Positions 9,041-17,914 of a stretch of 38,496 nucleotides of DNA are shown piece by piece. The stretch's first letter is position 1. Every line of letters begins with the position of its first letter. The notes beneath the pieces are model-generated. The model worked only from the letters and a program-made list of their open reading frames with translations, was not told the origin of the DNA and did no database searches. The position numbers and the translations under genes are program-made. The DNA is from Acidobacteriota bacterium (GTDB taxonomy: Bacteria > Acidobacteriota > UBA4820 > DSQY01), in contig JAKAIJ010000002.1 in the NCBI GenBank assembly GCA_021814355.1, forward strand, positions 1 through 38,496. Direction: 5' to 3'.

Positions 9041-12000
9041 ATGAAAACCCTCCGAAGAGCGGCGGTGTCCCTCCTTCTGGTCGCGGCGGGCGGCGTGGGC
9101 TCCATGGCCCAGGTCCCGGGCGAAGCCTGGACCCGGATCGGCCTGCTCTCGGGCAACGTGACGACGGTGGCGGTGAGCCCCGCCTACAACACCGACAAGA
9201 CCCTTTACGCGGGGATCGCCGGCAGCGGCCTTTGGCGCAGCACCGACCGGGGAACCACCTGGGCCCACCTCTCCAGCGTCCCCAACACGGCCACGGTCAC
9301 GGCCATCGCCTTCGACCCGCGCTACACGCCCGGAGCCGGCTGGCCCGCCTACGTGGGTACTCAGGAGGGGTACGTCTACGCCTCCTTCGACGATTTCGCG
9401 TCGGTGAACCCGAGCTACCTTCACCAGTTCCTCAACGGCCAGAGCCAGCCCGTGCCCGTGACGGGCCTCGCGGTCCCCCCGACGGGGAGCTGGCAGCTTT
9501 GGGTCTTCGCCGCGGTGCAGGGGATGGGGGTCTACTACAACTATTCGTACGGGGGCGGTGCCATGTGGCACCTCGATTCCCCCGCCACGATGAGCGACGC
9601 CCGCGGCCTCGCGGTGGGGCCGGCAGGACAAGTGCTCGCGGCCGTCCGTTACGTGGACGGTGGACCGGTCTTCCAGTACGGCGGGGCCGGGACGTGGACC
9701 CCCCTGGGCCCGACCGCGCTGGTGGGTGCCACGCCCATGTGCCTCGCCTCCCGCGCCGACGGCGCGGGCAACATGAACATCTGGGTGGGGACCACCAACC
9801 ACGGCCTCTGGCGCTACCACTTCGTCACAGGCCCGGTGTGGGACCCCGGTTGCGACGGGACGTCGGGGACGACCACGACCCCCTACCCGGCGAGCGCCGT
9901 GGCCGCCTGCCCCAACTACGGGGCCGACGCGGAGGTCTGGGAGGGCCGCTGGAGCGGCCTCTTCACCTCCACCGACGGCGGCGTCACCTGCGGCCTCTCC
10001 AGCCCCGTGGACATCATCAACGCCATCGCCTTCAGCCCCGGTTACCACACGGGCGGGCTCTGCGACGCCTTCGTGGCCACAACCTCGGGCCTCTTTCTCA
10101 GGACCTGCGGCCCGGCTCCGCCCGCGCAGCCGGTGACCCCGCCGGCCGTGACCGTGAGCAAGCTGGCGGTGGCCCAGTCGGCCCTCCCCGGCGCCTGGGC
10201 CGCCTCGGGCTACGGCCTCCTGCGCAACACCACCTGGGACCCGGCGACGGGCCGGCCCTACTTCCTCCAGTACAACGCCTCGGGCTCGGGCCTCGGGGCC
10301 ATACCCACCCTCGCCGGCCTCTGCCTCGCGCCGACGTACGCCCGGAACGGCGCCTGCGGGACCGACGCGGCGACCCTGGTGGCCGCCGAGAAAACCCAGG
10401 GCGTCTTCCGGTCCAGGGACCACGGCAACTCGTGGACCAAGCTCGACTACAACTCCCAGGGGGTCTCCACCTGGCCCTCCGGGGCGAGCGCCGTCACCGT
10501 GAACGACCTCGCCATCTCCCCCAAGTACTCCACGGGCGGGGCGGACGAGACGATCTTCGCCGCGACGAGCGGCGGCCTCTACCGCTGGGACGGCGCCGCC
10601 ACCGGGTGGGTGCGCGTCGCCATTGACTGGCTGTACAACTTCACGAAGGTGGCGCTCCCCAACAGCTACGACCGCGCCGCGGGCACCAGCTGGCCCTACC
10701 AGACCGTCTACCTGGCCACCGACAACGCCACCGCTTCCGGCCTCTACATCTCGTTCAACAACGGCCAGACCATCGCCAGGGTCAGCGACACCGATGTCCA
10801 GGCCCCCGACATCACCGCCATCGCCTTCTCGCCCGGGTACGGGGTGAGCGACTACCTCGCTTTCGTCTCGAGGGCCGCCGCGGGGACCTTCTACACGAAC
10901 GACTGGGCCGGCGGCGCTCCGGTCTTTTGGTGCCCCTTCAACTCGGGCCTGCCCTCGTTGAAGATCCGGGACCTCAAGGCGGCGCCCGCCTTCTTCGGGT
11001 CCAGCTATGTGCGCCTCCTCGCGGCCACCGATGTGGGGCCAGCCTACTGCAACTTCCTCAAGACCAACGCCTCCTACCAGTGCTTGGCCATCACCTACGC
11101 CTGGGCCTCCTCCTCCATCACGTTTCCCTCCGGGTGCACGGATACCCTCTCGGCGGCCTTCGCCTATCTGGGCGACGGGTCGGTGGCGGCCGTCGGGACC
11201 GCCGAAGACGGGGTTTTCTTCTCCGTCAACGGCGGACAGACCTTCCCCGCAACCAGGGCGGGCGTCGGCTACCGCTCCCTCCCCGACGACGTTTGGACCA
11301 CGTTCCCGTACATGCGGGGGGACATGAACGACCCGAGCGCCGCCTCGTCCATCCTGCTCGCCGCCTCGCCCACCTTCGGGGTATTCGTCAGCCACAGCAA
11401 GGGGACCACGTTCCAACCCTACAACGGTCCCGGGTGCACGCCTCTGAACGACGGCGCCTACGGTTTCGGAGGAGGGTTCGAGCGGCTCGGCGCCGACCCC
11501 AACTACGCGGGCTGGACCGACGACGCGCTCTTCGCCGGCACCAAGTGCGGAGGCCTCTACTATCGGCGCATCCTCGCCCGCTACGGGACGACGGTCTACT
11601 ACCCCTACTACCTCGACTGGTACGCCTGGGCGCCGACCAACCCCAACCCGGCCCCGCCCCAGCCCGTCGGCCCCTTCCAGAAGATCGTGACCCTCACCAA
11701 CGGGAACATCGCCGAGTCCATACGCGCCTCGAGCGCCAACGACGTCTGCCCGGGACTGGGACAGTACTGGTGCCCGGCCGGGACGGCCACCGAGTTCAGC
11801 GCCGACAACGCGGGGCTGCCCAGCGCGGACACCCCCTCGGTGAGGTACGGGACGACCACGGCGCCGGCCCCCACTCCGCTCACCCTGGGCGTGAACCGGG
11901 CGGGCGCGGTCGCCCAGGGCGTTTGGAACTACTACACGATCCAGGTGCCGGCGGGCCTGGGCCGCCTCAGCGTGGTCCTCCACCAGCTCGACCAGGACGC

Positions 12001-13687
12001 GGACGTCTACCTCCGCTACGCTGGCCCCCCCACGCCGAGCTACTACGACTACGTGTCGGCCGCGGGGGGGATCTATCCCGACAACGTGGAGGTGAGTCCC
12101 TCGAGCACGCCGGTGCCCCTGGTGGCTGGAACGTGGTACATCGGCGTCCGCGGCTTCGCCGCCGGGACCACCCACTACACCCTCACCGTCTCCGACGCCC
12201 AGCGGCTCACGAGCGGCGTGGGCGTCTCGGGCTCCGTCGCGCAGTACGCCAACATCCACTACTACATCGTGGTCCCCGCGGGGTACCCCCACCTGAACCT
12301 CACGCTGACGGGGCTCTCCGGGGACGCGGACCTCTTCGCCCGCTCCGGAGTCGTGGCGTCCAACACCTCCTACGAGTACTGGTCAACCGCGGGCGGGACC
12401 ACCAACGAGAACATTGACATCACCACTGCCACCACGCCGCCCCTCGTCTCCAACACCGTGGAGTTCGTCGACGTCTACGGGTACGCCGCGGGACCGATCA
12501 GCTACACGGTCACGGGCAGCCTCCTCACGACGCTCGCCCCCGGCGGCACCGCCGCGGTGGAGCCCTGGCCACCGGCCAAGGAAGGCGGCGCACCCGCGGC
12601 TTCCCTGAGCGCACCGGTGAACCCCGACAGCCTGCCGGGCCCCCTGGCCCCGGCGGCCGGCACGGTCTGGGGCACGGTGAGCAACTCGGGCGTCTACCGC
12701 GGGTCGGTGGTGGGCGGCTTCGCCGCCTCGCCTGCGGCCACGACCTGGGCGGCCCGCAACGGTTCCGGGCCGGGCGCCCTCGACCTCTCCCGCAGCAGCC
12801 AGTCGGTCATCCAGCTCACCGACGGGACGCTCCTGGCCGGGCAGGCGGGCGCCCTCTGGCAGTCCCCGGCGCCCGACGAGGGGGCGTCTACTTGGAACGA
12901 CTTCTCCGCGGGGCTGAGCGGCACGAGCCTCGACATTCGCGACTTTCTGGAGTGCGGCAACGGCGACGTCCTCGTCGGCGTCAACGGGACGGCGGGCCAG
13001 GGCGGCGTCTGGCTCTCGGGGAGCCAGGGCCGCTACTGGATGAACCTCTCCTCGGGGTTCGACGCCTCCTCCCAGAAGCTCGAGACTCTCGTGAAGGACA
13101 ACCCCGTCACCGGCGCGGTGCAGTACTACACGGGCACCGACAGCACCGGGGCCTACACCCGGACCATCACGCCCCAGCCCTACCCGGTGGTGTCGGGCAT
13201 CAGCGTGGCTACCGGCCCCGCCGCGGGCGGGACTTCGGTCACGGTGACCGGCAGCAACTTCTCCAACAGCTGCCCCACCGGGACGCCGTCGGACTGCCCC
13301 TCGGCCGCGCCCCTCGTACTCTTCGGCGATCGGGCCGTGACGGCCACTTTCGTGAACTCCGGGCAGCTGACGGCCGTCACCCCCTACCACGGCGCGGGGG
13401 CCGTGACCGTCCGCGTGGTCAATCCCGACTCCCGGATGGGAACCTGCGCCTGCACCTTCACCTTCACGGGCGACGATCCCATTGACCTCCGGCTCAGCCG
13501 CGTCTACGTCTCCGGCGGGTGGAGGGTGCGCCTCAGTTGGGGGGTGAGCACGACGGTGAACATCCAGCGCGCCACCGACGCTCAGTTCACCCAGAACGTG
13601 GTGAGCGTGACCGCCACGGGGACGAACTGGACCGACATGAGCTCGGCGGGGAGCGACGGGACGCAGTACTTCTACCGCGTTCTTTAG
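9041..13687 (+). CDS. Giant secreted Asp-box propeller protein with two PPC domains and IPT/TIG (paralog 2)
   Basis: 1548 residues. The start is the ATG at 9041, preceded by GGGAG (spacing 6) and followed by the signal peptide MKTLRRAAVSLLLVAAGGVG. The N-terminus (QVPGEAWTRIGLLSGNVTTV) and Asp-box repeats (RSTDRGTTWAHLSSVPN) match paralog 1 closely, so the pair arose by tandem duplication. Two consecutive PPC domains follow (about 956-1050, GVWNYYTIQVPAG; about 1057-1160, NIHYYIVVPAG). Then come another Asp-box stretch, an IPT/TIG domain (about 1380-1476) and a short fibronectin-like end. It lacks the inserted domain and repeat units of paralog 1. It is probably exported; ligand or substrate is unknown. 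The stop codon directly abuts that of the converging cyclase gene. Confidence 0.87.
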   Translation: MKTLRRAAVSLLLVAAGGVGSMAQVPGEAWTRIGLLSGNVTTVAVSPAYNTDKTLYAGIAGSGLWRSTDRGTTWAHLSSVPNTATVTAIAFDPRYTPGAGWPAYVGTQEGYVYASFDDFASVNPSYLHQFLNGQSQPVPVTGLAVPPTGSWQLWVFAAVQGMGVYYNYSYGGGAMWHLDSPATMSDARGLAVGPAGQVLAAVRYVDGGPVFQYGGAGTWTPLGPTALVGATPMCLASRADGAGNMNIWVGTTNHGLWRYHFVTGPVWDPGCDGTSGTTTTPYPASAVAACPNYGADAEVWEGRWSGLFTSTDGGVTCGLSSPVDIINAIAFSPGYHTGGLCDAFVATTSGLFLRTCGPAPPAQPVTPPAVTVSKLAVAQSALPGAWAASGYGLLRNTTWDPATGRPYFLQYNASGSGLGAIPTLAGLCLAPTYARNGACGTDAATLVAAEKTQGVFRSRDHGNSWTKLDYNSQGVSTWPSGASAVTVNDLAISPKYSTGGADETIFAATSGGLYRWDGAATGWVRVAIDWLYNFTKVALPNSYDRAAGTSWPYQTVYLATDNATASGLYISFNNGQTIARVSDTDVQAPDITAIAFSPGYGVSDYLAFVSRAAAGTFYTNDWAGGAPVFWCPFNSGLPSLKIRDLKAAPAFFGSSYVRLLAATDVGPAYCNFLKTNASYQCLAITYAWASSSITFPSGCTDTLSAAFAYLGDGSVAAVGTAEDGVFFSVNGGQTFPATRAGVGYRSLPDDVWTTFPYMRGDMNDPSAASSILLAASPTFGVFVSHSKGTTFQPYNGPGCTPLNDGAYGFGGGFERLGADPNYAGWTDDALFAGTKCGGLYYRRILARYGTTVYYPYYLDWYAWAPTNPNPAPPQPVGPFQKIVTLTNGNIAESIRASSANDVCPGLGQYWCPAGTATEFSADNAGLPSADTPSVRYGTTTAPAPTPLTLGVNRAGAVAQGVWNYYTIQVPAGLGRLSVVLHQLDQDADVYLRYAGPPTPSYYDYVSAAGGIYPDNVEVSPSSTPVPLVAGTWYIGVRGFAAGTTHYTLTVSDAQRLTSGVGVSGSVAQYANIHYYIVVPAGYPHLNLTLTGLSGDADLFARSGVVASNTSYEYWSTAGGTTNENIDITTATTPPLVSNTVEFVDVYGYAAGPISYTVTGSLLTTLAPGGTAAVEPWPPAKEGGAPAASLSAPVNPDSLPGPLAPAAGTVWGTVSNSGVYRGSVVGGFAASPAATTWAARNGSGPGALDLSRSSQSVIQLTDGTLLAGQAGALWQSPAPDEGASTWNDFSAGLSGTSLDIRDFLECGNGDVLVGVNGTAGQGGVWLSGSQGRYWMNLSSGFDASSQKLETLVKDNPVTGAVQYYTGTDSTGAYTRTITPQPYPVVSGISVATGPAAGGTSVTVTGSNFSNSCPTGTPSDCPSAAPLVLFGDRAVTATFVNSGQLTAVTPYHGAGAVTVRVVNPDSRMGTCACTFTFTGDDPIDLRLSRVYVSGGWRVRLSWGVSTTVNIQRATDAQFTQNVVSVTATGTNWTDMSSAGSDGTQYFYRVL

Positions 13688-16600
13688 TCAGGCCCCGCGG
13701 CGCGGTTTTCCGGGGCGGGCGGCCACGGGCCGTCCGCCCCGCCGCTTTGCGGGCGGCCGCCGCACGGCGCCGCCTCGGGCGCTTTTTCCGCCCCTTCGCG
13801 GCCCGGCGTCGGCGGGCTGTCCTACCAGGAGGGCGCGGAGTTCGGGAAACGCCATGACCCGGCGCCACACCTCCTCTGGGCTGTGGGCGCGGCAATCATA
13901 GAGGTGCCAGAGGGCGCGCCGCCGCACTCCCCGGGCCCGGGAGCGGGCGCCCGAGGCGAGGGCCTTGGCGTAGAGCAGCCCGTAGAGGCGGAGCCCCCAG
14001 GGTCCGCCGGGCGACCGTCGCAGCAGCAGCTCGATCTCCCGGTTGGAGACGGAGGCGCCCGAGGAAGCCCGGAGGAAAGCCATGTGGACCTTCAGGTCGT
14101 GCGCCGTCCTCTCCACGGGGGCGGGAAGGAGAGGCCGACCGGACCCCGACCGCCGCCACCGGATCAGCGAGGCGTCCAGGTCCTGCGCCGCGGCGCCGTG
14201 ATCCACGCCCAGGATCAGGAAGAGGCCGGAGGGGAGATTGTGGCGCCGCCCCGCCGCCGCCAGGGGGTCCAATCCCCCCCAGGAGACGATCTCCTCGCGG
14301 ATGCCCCGAGCGTAGCCGAGCGCATCCCACGCCTTGAGGCACTCGTAGGTCACGAAGGCGGCCAGCCTCTCCTGGCCCAGGCGCCGGAACCGCTCCAGGG
14401 CGCTCCCCCGGTGGGCGAGGGCAGCCGCGTAGTGGTTCCGCTGGAGGGCGGCGTTCATGAGCGCCTCTTCGGCGAGCCCGGCCCAGTAATCCTCCCGCGA
14501 GGCCAGCGCCTCTTCCCTCAGCGCGTGGGCCGCCTCCTCCGCCTCGGCCAGCCGCCCGAGCGCCAGCCGCACGAGACAGAGGCTCGAGAGCGTCTGCTGG
14601 CGGCGGCTTCGGAGCGCCAGGGCCTCGGTCATCGCCAGGGTGCGCCGGCCCACGCGCATGGCGCCCGCGTAGTCGTTCTGTTCATAGAGGAGGGCGAGGA
14701 GGTTGACCCCCGCGGTGGCGGCGTGGCCCAGCAGCCCCGCCCTTCCGGCGCGCCGATACGCCTCCTTGAAGCGGGCCCGGGCCGCCTCCGTCTGGCCTCG
14801 GTGCCAGGCGATGTTCCCCAGGTTGACCAGGGCCATGACCCTGAAGATGGCCTGACCCGGTCCGGGAGGCAGCGCGAGCCCCTTCTCCAGGGAGGCCTGC
14901 GCCTCGTCCAATCGCCCCGTCGGTCCGTAGACTCCGCCCACGAGGTTGACGTAGGTCTTCCCCATGCCCACCAGATCGTTGCAGGCCCGGTAGTCCTCGA
15001 GGGAGGTAAGCAGGTGGCGTTCCGCCTCGTCCCACGCCTGGCGCTGCCAGCACCCCTGGGCCTCGAAGTAGCGCAGCCGCCCCCGGTGGGAGCCCGAGAG
15101 TTCCCCCTGCCGTTCCCGGAGGCGCTCCAGGAGCCCCGCGGCCTCCTCGGCCTTTCCCAGCGCGCCGAGGGTGTCCATCAGGGAGAAGGCGTCGTCCACG
15201 TCCTCGGCCCCGGGCGCCAGGTCGCGGCAGACGTAACGCAGGTGCTTGTAGGCCGCGGCGTTGTCGAACCGCCGGAGGGCGTCGCGCCCGGCGAGGCGGT
15301 GGTAGTGCCGGGCGCGCGCCGTCTCGCCGGCGAGCTCCGCGTGGTGGGCCAGCGGCGGCCAGAGACGGGGTTGGGCGGCCCCTCCGCCGCCCTCCAGGAA
15401 CTGGAGGACGCGCCGGTGGGTCTCCCGCTTGAGGCCGAAGGGGGCGGCGTCGTAAACGGCGCCCTGGAGCAGCGTGTCGGCGAAGGCTACGTAGGGTCGC
15501 GCCCCCCGCGTGTCGTCCCGCAGCAGGCCCGCCCCGTGCAGGGCCTCGAGGGCAGAGGAGAACTCCTGGGCCGGCAGATCGGAGACCTGCTGCAGGAGGT
15601 TCAGCGACACCGAGGCGCCCAGCGCGGAGGCGCTCTGGAGCAGCGCGCGGGGGGCGGGCGCCAGGGCGTCCAGGCGCCGGAGGTAGAGGGCTTCGAGGGT
15701 GTCCGGAAAGGTGGCGCGGGAGAGCCGGTCCTCGTCCACGGTGGGTCTTCCGCCGGGGCCCGGCGCCACGAGCCCCTCCCGCCGCAGAGTCTCGAAGAGG
15801 GCGCCGGCCACCCCGGGGTTGCCGTGGGCCCGCTCCTGGAACCAGGCGAGGACCGCGGCGGAGGGGCGGCCGAGGCCGTGGGCCTCCACCAGGAGGTCGG
15901 CCAGCGTCTCGGGGGGGAGCGGCGCGAGCGGGAGCGGCGCGGTGAAGGACTCCAGGGGGGCTAGGGTCTCCGAATCCGGCCGAGTGAAGAACGCGACCCG
16001 CCAGGGGAGGGGACGGGGTTCGCAAAGGAGCGTGGCGAGCAGGTCGAGCGACGGGGCGTCGGCCCACTGGAGGCCGTCGAGCAGCAGGACGCGCTCGCCG
16101 CCGCGCTCGAGAAGGCGGCCGAAGAGGGCGGCGGTGAGATCGCGCCGCTCCTTCGGCGAGAGGCCTGCCAGGGCCTCGGACTCCTCCTCTGGGAGGTCGA
16201 GAAGCGGGTTCATGAGACACCGGAAGCCGGCGGGCTCCTGAGCCAGCGCCGTCTCGCGGGCCTCGGCCAGCACCTCGGGAGGGTCGTGGCGGGTGACGCC
16301 CGCCAGGGCCAGGGCCACGGGCTTCAGGGCGGCGTAGGGCTGATCCCCGTGGTAGGGTGCCAAGCGGACCAGAGTGACCGCGATCTCGCGCTGGCGAGCC
16401 TCCGCCTGGAGGCGGTCGGCGAGGGCCGACTTCCCTGCGCCCGGGTCGCCCGTCACTAGGGGTGGTCTTCCCTCGCGCTCGAAGAGGGTGCGCCGGAGGA
16501 GCCGGACCTCCTTCTCGCGTCCCACCAGGGGACGAAGGGCGTCGGTCTCGCCCCCGCGACGCTCGCCCTCGGGAGAGAAGACGGCCACCGGGTCCCGCTT

Positions 16601-17815
16601 TCCCTTCACCCGGATGGGATCGAGGGCGCGGAAGCGCAGGGTTTCGGCGGCCCCCTCCGCCACCGTCCGGGAGACGAGGGCCCCCCCCGGCGCGGCGGCG
16701 GCCATGAGCCGGGCCGCCAGGTTGATCCCGTCCCCCATGACGGTGAACTCGCGTCGTCCAGGGGCGCCCACGGGACCCGAGAAGAGCGGCGCGGAGGTGA
16801 CGCCCGCCTTCAGGGTGAGCCCCACGAGGACCCGCGCGTCGCGCAGGAGGTCGAGCACGAACCGGACGGCCATCTCCTCCTTCGACTCGCAGGCGTAGGG
16901 TGCCCCAAAGAGGACGATCCCCTTGGTCCCCTTGTCGCCCATGTCGAGCTTGTTGAGCGTCCCACCGTAGCGCCGGGCGCCCGAGGCGAGGAGCCGGTAG
17001 AGCGACTCGACCCGGTCGGGAGCCGCAGGGTCGTCCCACGAGAGCCCCGCCGCCGAGACGAAAACCACAGCGGTGCCGCGGTGCTCGCCGAGGGTCCCCG
17101 CGCCCGCCCGCTCGGCCAGGTGGGCGGGCACCAGCCGCGCCAGGGCCTCGGCCCCGGGGTGGGCTGGCTGGCGCGGCCCCCCCGGCGGGGCAGGCGCCTT
17201 CGTCAGCCGCGCGAATCCCTCCCCACGCGGGGAGGAGACGCATGCGCGGGCCAACCGGAGGAAGCTCGGGTGGGCGACGGCCATGCCGGGCTCCGCGTGG
17301 TGCTCGGCTTCGGCGGCCTGGTCGAGGGGGGGGCCCGCGGCGTAGTAGTCCCAGCCCAGGGCGGGGTCCCCCGGGACGCCGAGAAGGACGTCGCCCGAGG
17401 CGGCGCCGATCTTCATCGAGAGGTCGAAGCGCCCCGCCGCCGTCTCCATGCCCTTGAACTCGGACATGGCCTCCAGCATGGCGAGGCCCGCGGCGGCGGC
17501 CCGGGGTTCCGCCGCCTCCCCCGGGAAGAGCACGGTCATGGCGTCGCCGCCGAAGCGCAGCACGTCGCCGCCGCTGCGGTCCACGAGGAGAATCATCCGG
17601 GTGAAGTAGGCGTTGAGGATTCGGGTCAGCTCCTCTGCGCCTTCGCGGCCAAGGGAAGCGAGGGCCTCGGTGAGGGGGGTGAATCCCGCCACGTCGCAGA
17701 AGAGGACCGCGCCCCGGAGGGTCTTGCGGGCGGGCGCGCCGGCAAGAGCCGGGGCCACCAGGTCATAGACCGCCCTGGGGAGGAAGACGGACAGGTCGCC
17801 GGCCGGCCGGACCAT
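13688..17815 (-). CDS. Class IIIb adenylyl cyclase with tandem cyclase domains, AAA-type ATPase and TPR repeats (soluble adenylyl cyclase-like)
   Basis: 1375 residues, no membrane segments. Cyclase domain C1 (about 33-185) carries both metal-binding Asp residues (D41 in FCDVAGFT, D91 in GGDA) but lacks the Asn/Arg pair. C2 (about 246-415) lacks the first metal Asp (VFVSAAGL). It has the substrate Lys (K290), Thr359 at the purine-selecting position and the transition-state Asn366 and Arg370 (INLAAR). One complete active site can therefore form only between C1 and C2, as in mammalian soluble adenylyl cyclase, and Thr marks class IIIb. An NTPase follows (Walker A GDPGAGKS at 457-464; Walker B VLLLDGLQW), then a long TPR-like region and a basic Arg/Gly/Ala/Pro tail. 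The likely product is cAMP. Some family members respond to bicarbonate; nothing here proves it. The next gene upstream is prmC; element A3 lies between them. Confidence 0.87.
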   Translation of the reverse strand: MVRPAGDLSVFLPRAVYDLVAPALAGAPARKTLRGAVLFCDVAGFTPLTEALASLGREGAEELTRILNAYFTRMILLVDRSGGDVLRFGGDAMTVLFPGEAAEPRAAAAGLAMLEAMSEFKGMETAAGRFDLSMKIGAASGDVLLGVPGDPALGWDYYAAGPPLDQAAEAEHHAEPGMAVAHPSFLRLARACVSSPRGEGFARLTKAPAPPGGPRQPAHPGAEALARLVPAHLAERAGAGTLGEHRGTAVVFVSAAGLSWDDPAAPDRVESLYRLLASGARRYGGTLNKLDMGDKGTKGIVLFGAPYACESKEEMAVRFVLDLLRDARVLVGLTLKAGVTSAPLFSGPVGAPGRREFTVMGDGINLAARLMAAAAPGGALVSRTVAEGAAETLRFRALDPIRVKGKRDPVAVFSPEGERRGGETDALRPLVGREKEVRLLRRTLFEREGRPPLVTGDPGAGKSALADRLQAEARQREIAVTLVRLAPYHGDQPYAALKPVALALAGVTRHDPPEVLAEARETALAQEPAGFRCLMNPLLDLPEEESEALAGLSPKERRDLTAALFGRLLERGGERVLLLDGLQWADAPSLDLLATLLCEPRPLPWRVAFFTRPDSETLAPLESFTAPLPLAPLPPETLADLLVEAHGLGRPSAAVLAWFQERAHGNPGVAGALFETLRREGLVAPGPGGRPTVDEDRLSRATFPDTLEALYLRRLDALAPAPRALLQSASALGASVSLNLLQQVSDLPAQEFSSALEALHGAGLLRDDTRGARPYVAFADTLLQGAVYDAAPFGLKRETHRRVLQFLEGGGGAAQPRLWPPLAHHAELAGETARARHYHRLAGRDALRRFDNAAAYKHLRYVCRDLAPGAEDVDDAFSLMDTLGALGKAEEAAGLLERLRERQGELSGSHRGRLRYFEAQGCWQRQAWDEAERHLLTSLEDYRACNDLVGMGKTYVNLVGGVYGPTGRLDEAQASLEKGLALPPGPGQAIFRVMALVNLGNIAWHRGQTEAARARFKEAYRRAGRAGLLGHAATAGVNLLALLYEQNDYAGAMRVGRRTLAMTEALALRSRRQQTLSSLCLVRLALGRLAEAEEAAHALREEALASREDYWAGLAEEALMNAALQRNHYAAALAHRGSALERFRRLGQERLAAFVTYECLKAWDALGYARGIREEIVSWGGLDPLAAAGRRHNLPSGLFLILGVDHGAAAQDLDASLIRWRRSGSGRPLLPAPVERTAHDLKVHMAFLRASSGASVSNREIELLLRRSPGGPWGLRLYGLLYAKALASGARSRARGVRRRALWHLYDCRAHSPEEVWRRVMAFPELRALLVGQPADAGPRRGGKSARGGAVRRPPAKRRGGRPVAARPGKPRRGA

Positions 17816-17821
17816 GCGCCC

Positions 17822-17830
17822 ATTCTAGCA
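17822..17830 (-). promoter_or_regulatory. Extended -10 promoter of the cyclase gene, partly built from element A3
   Basis: The reverse strand reads TGC-TAGAAT, then GGGCGC and the ATG at 17815, so the mRNA may be leaderless. The TGC is the last three bases of element A3's terminal repeat and TA is its target dinucleotide. The GAAT is flanking sequence. The insertion thus completes the TGn part of the promoter. Confidence 0.5.
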
Positions 17831-17880
17831 GGCGGCTGAGAAACTCGCACGCGGCCTACGGGAGTTTTTCAGCAGCCTGC
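17828..17880 (+). mobile_element. Family A element, copy A3: termini only (53 bp)
   Basis: The left 22 nt (GCAGGCGGCTGAGAAACTCG...) and the right 30 nt (...GAGTTTTTCAGCAGCCTGC) are identical to the ends of copy A2 at 22178-22728, with the whole core missing. It is flanked by TA on both sides (17826-17827 and 17881-17882), consistent with a TA target duplication. Identity to A2's ends suggests recent activity. It may be an internal-deletion derivative or a mobilisable minimal unit. It sits between the prmC stop and the cyclase start. Confidence 0.8.
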
Positions 17881-17914
17881 TAGCACCCACGAGAAGGCGC
17901 AGGGGCGCGCGTTC

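Noticed and set aside
8873..12292. 1139-residue open frame on the minus strand across the second giant gene
   Set aside because: Shadow of the propeller gene: Gly/Arg/Val-rich, no domain, no ribosome site, and it starts and ends within other genes.
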